Positions 60,195 to 64,000 of a stretch of 64,000 bases of DNA are shown here, piece after piece. The DNA comes from Ashinkailepas kermadecensis (lineage: Eukaryota; Arthropoda; Thecostraca; Neolepadidae), in the NCBI GenBank assembly GCA_034440615.1, contig JAOTOM010003852.1:1-64000 (forward strand), read 5' to 3'. The position numbers and the translations under genes are program-made. The notes beneath the pieces are model-generated. The model had not been told where the DNA came from, did not search any database, and saw nothing but the letters and a program-made list of their open reading frames with translations. How positions within the stretch are numbered: position 1 is the first letter of the stretch; each line of letters starts with the position of its first letter.

Positions 60195-60897
60195 CAGACA
60201 CTGGTGTGGCGGTCAGAGCCGCGACTCCCCCCTCCCCCCGGCCGGGGGGGGGGTCGGTGGCCATGAGCGCCGACCGAATGTCTGCGGACGGTCAGCTGGC
60301 GCCGGATTCTGAGACTTTCATCCCGCCTTTTTAGGCGGTCGTTATCCCGGCAGGTCCCTCCGAGGCACGCTCCGGCGGCATTAAGCCGGGTGTAAAAATG
60401 CCGAGCACTGTGCAGCACATCCGCCACGAAACGATTCGGTGGCTTCAGCCTCCACGCAGGTGTAACGTCCCCCATGACATGACTCTCTCCGTTTCGGGAA
60501 ATCTCAGCCGGTGTTGTCGCCAGGATTCGAGAATGGGAGTGGAAAGTGAAGCTTTTTACCCCTATTTCTCCGATTTATTTTTGCTCGAAAAACCGAGAAG
60601 CTCTCGGATTTAGCCCGCAATGTTCTGAGGTTGGGGAACTCTATCCGGTGCGTCCTCTTCCCGTGGCAAAGCCCATCACCTCAGTCATTATCCCTAACCG
60701 CACTGCATGGAAACAAAATCGACCTAGGAGGAAAATCGGTTGCAAATTTTTCAGCTGTTCATTTGCCAATATTTCATGTAGGGTGCTGGGAGACTATTCC
60801 TCTCGAGATATAGCTTGAATTTAGGTAGATCAAACGTAACTTCATCGTCAACAAGAAACTACAACGGTCACCACATAGACCAGTACCTCGAAAGGGG
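60195..60897. other. unassigned stretch
   Basis: A G-run lies at 60242-60253. No gene recognised. Confidence 0.4.
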
Positions 60898-60985
60898 GAA
60901 TGGCTCTGATGCGGTGCTTCTTAACCTCGGGTGACCAGTGCCTCAGCAGGGGAATGGCTCTGATGCGGTGCTTCTTAACCGGGTG
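60898..60985. repeat. 54-bp tandem duplication with hAT-like end
   Basis: GGAATGGCTCTGATGCGGTG and CTTCTTAACC occur twice (60898 and 60952). GCGGTGCTTCTTAACCGGG resembles hAT termini (CAGTGGTTCTTAACC). No partner end or duplication was found. Confidence 0.5.
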
Positions 60986-61374
60986 TACTGGCACCCCAGG
61001 GGTGCTGAAATCGATCATAAGGCTGGAAGAGGGCTCCTGTCATGTGCACTGCGAGACGTCATGTCCGCTAACCAAACGCCTCGCACTGCACCGTCAGGCA
61101 GCCAGTACACATAAGGTACACATTGCATTGCATATATCAAAAGCGCATTTCCTCACGCGGTGGTTCTTCATAAACTCGTGCCGATATAGTACACTGAAAG
61201 TCATCTAGGTGTCACAGTCACGCATGGACATACCTCACTTTTTCTTTTTATTATGACACGTATGACCACCGGTTTAGCTGTTTTGTGACTTTTACCTTTT
61301 TTGTTCGGCTGTTTTATCTAATTGACGCGAGGTTATAATAGCCACACGTTTATTGTGGATTACCTCGATAAAAA
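60986..61374. other. unassigned stretch
   Basis: No gene recognised. It is the 3' flank of the LINE. Confidence 0.4.
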
Positions 61375-61977
61375 GTATGTCTGTCTGTCTGTCTGTCACT
61401 ACAATCACAGATACCCCTGTTACTTCCATAACTCAGGTGCTTCTTAAGACTGTAGATGTACTTGCATGCTTTGATACTGCACAGTTGTGCTCGATGGCAG
61501 TCTATGAGAAGCATCGGGCGGTCTGCATGCAAATCTTCGCCTCCCTGACTCCGTTCGGATATTCGGCATGTTTAATTGTTTGTTCTGGCGCGTGTTACAC
61601 TTTACTGCAGATTGTCGACAGGTAAACTGTGGCGCCGGTTCGCTTGGTTCGCCTGTTGCCATGGTGCTTTTCAACAAACACAGAGAGTGATACTCAGCGA
61701 GTCCACGAGCCGACAACAATTCCAGTTCGTCTGTGACGTCGCTTACCCGGTCTCGCCGGCGTCGTCTCGAAATTACACTCTTAGCGAAGTTCATAAGTTT
61801 TACTTGCGGGACAGATATTGAGTTGACGAGTTGCCACATACCGTTATGCAGTATCGAATATGTGATAACACTAGTCCGTTCACAATTGCTGGGAGAAACT
61901 GACGCGGGATTCGGCGTCGGGCTTGACTCAGTCCTATGAGCACACCTGTGGATTTTGACAGGAGCTTGTTGACATGT

Positions 61978-62258
61978 GGTATAACTGGCGTCACAAATGG
62001 CTTGGCAGTCAGGCTGGGCGTCCTGGCACCTGAATATCCTGCATAGGTATAGGTGTGGTGGGAAACAGTATACCTATGCAGGATAGTCAGGTGCCACGAC
62101 GCTCAGCCTGACTGCCAAGCTTTTTGTGACGCGAATGATACTTAGGGGTGGTGGTAAACAGTATATCAATGCCAGATATTCAGGTGTCAGGACGCCCAGC
62201 CTGACTGCCAAGCATTTTGTGACGCCAAAAGCTTTTTGAGCTTTTTGTGAGCTTTTTG
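61978..62258. mobile_element. inverted-repeat element inserted in the LINE
   Basis: The left arm (61986-62038, TGGCGTCACAAATGGCTTGG onward) is the inverse of 62175-62227 (ending GCATTTTGTGACGCCA), about 53 bp with few mismatches. A second right-type arm sits at 62069-62132, so one arm faces two (93-bp tandem duplication). TGACATGT (61970-61977) and TGACATAT (62259-62266) flank the insertion, 7 of 8 matching. A repeated AGCTTTTTG at 62231-62258 adds to the right side. No coding capacity. An 8-bp duplication suits a hAT-like origin, but the termini do not show it clearly. Confidence 0.7.
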
Positions 62259-62932
62259 TGACATATGACAGGCTGCGATCCAATACTGCATCCAGACATT
62301 TTCCGCGTTCGCTTTCATGTATGGCGGAGCCGGCCGAGATGTTCAGCACGACTTTAGGTAACCCACGAACCACTTGACGAATTCCTAGTACAATTAAGTG
62401 TGTTTCCCACAAATTTTGGTTCATTTGATTTTGATCAAACCAGCCGTGCAATGTCTCTACAGCGACCGCCATCCGTCGAATGAGATTATTAATGCCACGT
62501 GTTTTACCGGTGACAGCGAGCTGAGTGTGATCAGCGTGCGTCAATGCCGTTGTCAATATAAAGGCTGAGATCGTTCGAAAAAACATGTTGTCGAAGTAAA
62601 GGACCAAGTGATGTTCCTTGATAAACTCCGATTGGATTCGGAGCTGTGTCTGACAAGTACTCGTCACTTTGAGGAGCACTTCGGTCTGCATTTTGTCCAC
62701 TTTGCCGTGTGCTAAATCGCACCTGTTGGACATGTCCCGGTAGGCAGCTGCGGAACCAAGCTCTGTCTACTCCGTAAAGATCAAGTTCCCTGATTAATTT
62801 TTCGTGGTTAATAACACCAAAGCATTTACTGCAGTCCATCACCAGTAGAAGGGAAATTTCACCTCTATCCATGGCCTATAGTATTGTCTCTGTGACCGAT
62901 ATGAGAGCAGTTTCTGTGGAATGAGAGCACTG

Positions 62933-63100
62933 GGACGGTCATGGCCGAGTGGTCAGAGTGTTTATTTGGATACAAAGGTCCCGGGTTCAACTCTCGCACC
63001 GCTCGGACATTTCCCGATCCCGCGGTACACCGGCGAAACAGTGTGGGCGGCGCCATTAGCAGTGCTGCATAAAGTGCGTCGTGAACCACCCAATACAAAA
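62933..63100 (+). mobile_element. tRNA-derived SINE (family 2) inserted in the LINE
   Basis: 168 bp with tRNA-Ser/Leu-like head GGTCATGGCCGAGTGGTC (A box) and GGGTTCAACTCTCGC (B box). Then ATTTCCCGATCCCGCGG, GTGTGGGCGGCGCC, ATAAAGTGCGTCGTGAACC and an A-rich end. The flanks ATGAGAGCACTG (62921-62932) and ACGAGAGCACTG (63101-63112) form a 12-bp duplication with one mismatch. LINE protein fragments run up to both borders. Confidence 0.93.
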
Positions 63101-63430
63101 ACGAGAGCACTGAAACCCGCGTTGTGTATTGGCAAACAGATGTTTGAAAAAGTTGAAATGATTACATAGCTGCTCATTAACAATACGTTCAATGAGTTTG
63201 ACAAGGCATGACACAAGTGAAATAGCTTTGAAATTTTTGCAGGGTCTGAAACAGAGCCAGATGTTTCACATATAGGCTGTACGCTTCCATGCATAATTGT
63301 GTAAACGCTGTACATGTTAGTGTTTCCATACGAAGTATAAGTTGGATACTTTTTGACAAAGATGTACTTCCAAACTTCTTTCAGAGACGATGTGAACATT
63401 GGCGGCTGCCTGGGCCAAACATCCAACATG

Positions 63431-64000
63431 CAGCGGTTTTTATGCGCAACAGTATTGGTTAGCTATACATTGTACACATATTCTTATTTCTTTCGCAGCG
63501 CAGTGTAGCAACAGCAGTGTAGAAACCGGAGTGTCTGCAACCAGATGCAAGGACGCGGTGCCGGCCAGACCTAACCACAGTCTCGGCGCTTGGGGTCCGG
63601 AGGCTGAGACACGCTCCTCTAGCGGAACAGCGAGCGACACGGTCGCCTCTGGCGCGGCAGCGTCCGCCCGTTCCGCCTCGCCGAGTCGTCTCCCAGCGCC
63701 GCAAGTACAGCTACAGTTAGGCGGCGGAATGCGCATTGCACGGGTGGGCGGCTCGCCTGGTTATCACGCGGCGCGCGCGCCTCGGCCCGGCCCGGTCCGG
63801 CCACGGTCCACTGGCCGCCTGCGCCGCCTGCACCGGCGCCTCCCTCCCGGCCGCGTCTCACCAAGCCTGTCGCGCGCAACCGAACCGCGCGGTCGTCGAC
63901 GAGCTGCCACAGAGAGCGTTGTCGCCCTCTTGAGGTCAGCCCGCTGACGTGTGTGGCTGTGGCGGGCAGAGACGTCCACTCGGAGCGCTGGTCGGAGCGC
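63431..64000. other. CpG-rich window edge, no gene resolved
   Basis: From about 63560 to the end the sequence is very CpG-rich, with all six frames largely open and Arg/Ala/Pro-rich. A promoter or first exon of a gene beyond the window is possible, but nothing in the sequence proves it. Confidence 0.35.

Larger units (their letters stand above)
61375..63420 (-). mobile_element. LINE (CR1/L2-like group) reverse transcriptase, dead, nested insertions
   Basis: On the minus strand the reverse transcriptase can be followed in pieces. About 63250-63110 reads NFKAISLVSCLVKLIERIV and ANTQRGFQCSR. After the inserted SINE come TALISVTETIL, an in-frame TAG and AMDRGEISLLLVMDCSKCF (62915-62815). IGVYQGTSLGPLL follows, then the catalytic box, degraded to HADHTQLAVTG (about 62530, normally YADD). 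Next are LIVLGIRQVVRGLPKV, LDRSLSYVTK, then an inserted element (61978-62258) and VNKLLSKSTGVLIGLS, GLVLSHIRYC, RRRRDRVSDVTDELELLSA and RTESGRRRFA. Frameshifts and stops are frequent. The tail is (TGTC)n on plus (61379-61398). No endonuclease was seen; the left edge near 63420 is approximate. Confidence 0.88.

Overview
The window is animal nuclear DNA, almost certainly from an invertebrate. Evidence: no operons or dense open frames, tRNA-derived SINEs, CR1-like LINE remnants, non-autonomous DNA transposons with target-site duplications (TSDs), many microsatellites and minisatellites, and one candidate exon ending in a splice donor. Short interstitial (CCTAA)n tracts at 32790 and 48018 match the arthropod telomere motif TTAGG, so an arthropod (tick or crustacean-like) is my best guess. 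That guess is weak and no species can be named.

No host gene can be assigned a function. Nearly all long open frames come from GC-rich or simple tandem repeats whose unit is not a multiple of three, so several frames stay open at once (1.1-1.6, 9.7-12, 22-22.8, 25.5-26, 29.5-29.9 kb). Four stretches look truly protein-derived. They are a damaged LINE reverse transcriptase at 61.4-63.4 kb, the C-terminal tail of a second LINE at 8.5-9.0 kb, a broken PIF/Harbinger-like (DDE_Tnp_4) transposase at 50.8-51.4 kb, and an unidentified 152-residue frame at 42.6-43.0 kb. A THAP-like first exon at 40.6 kb lies inside a pair of inverted sequences.

Layout. 0-9 kb: minisatellites, one hAT-type MITE with a perfect 8-bp TSD (3954-4148), and a CR1-like LINE tail. 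9-12 kb: a dense minisatellite block with higher-order structure. 12-21 kb: minisatellites, a 263-bp-arm palindrome carrying a SINE (16031-16730), and SINEs at 18.4 and 19.7-20.1 kb, the latter split by a LINE end. 21-32 kb: long CCA, CCACCG, CT, GGAGAT and GA tracts and a SINE with a perfect 14-bp TSD. 32-38 kb: a 185-bp duplication, telomere-like repeats, several hAT-type MITEs and a SINE with an expanded interior. 40-43 kb: the THAP exon, a MITE with a 7/8 TSD, and the best unidentified open frame. 43-58 kb: mostly unassigned, with minisatellites, one MITE and the transposase relic. 58-64 kb: a SINE and a LINE into which a SINE and an inverted-repeat element have inserted.

The elements do not form a pathway. 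What the window records is a layered insertion history, and several relative ages can be read directly: palindrome before SINE, LINE before SINE and MITE, SINE before LINE fragment.
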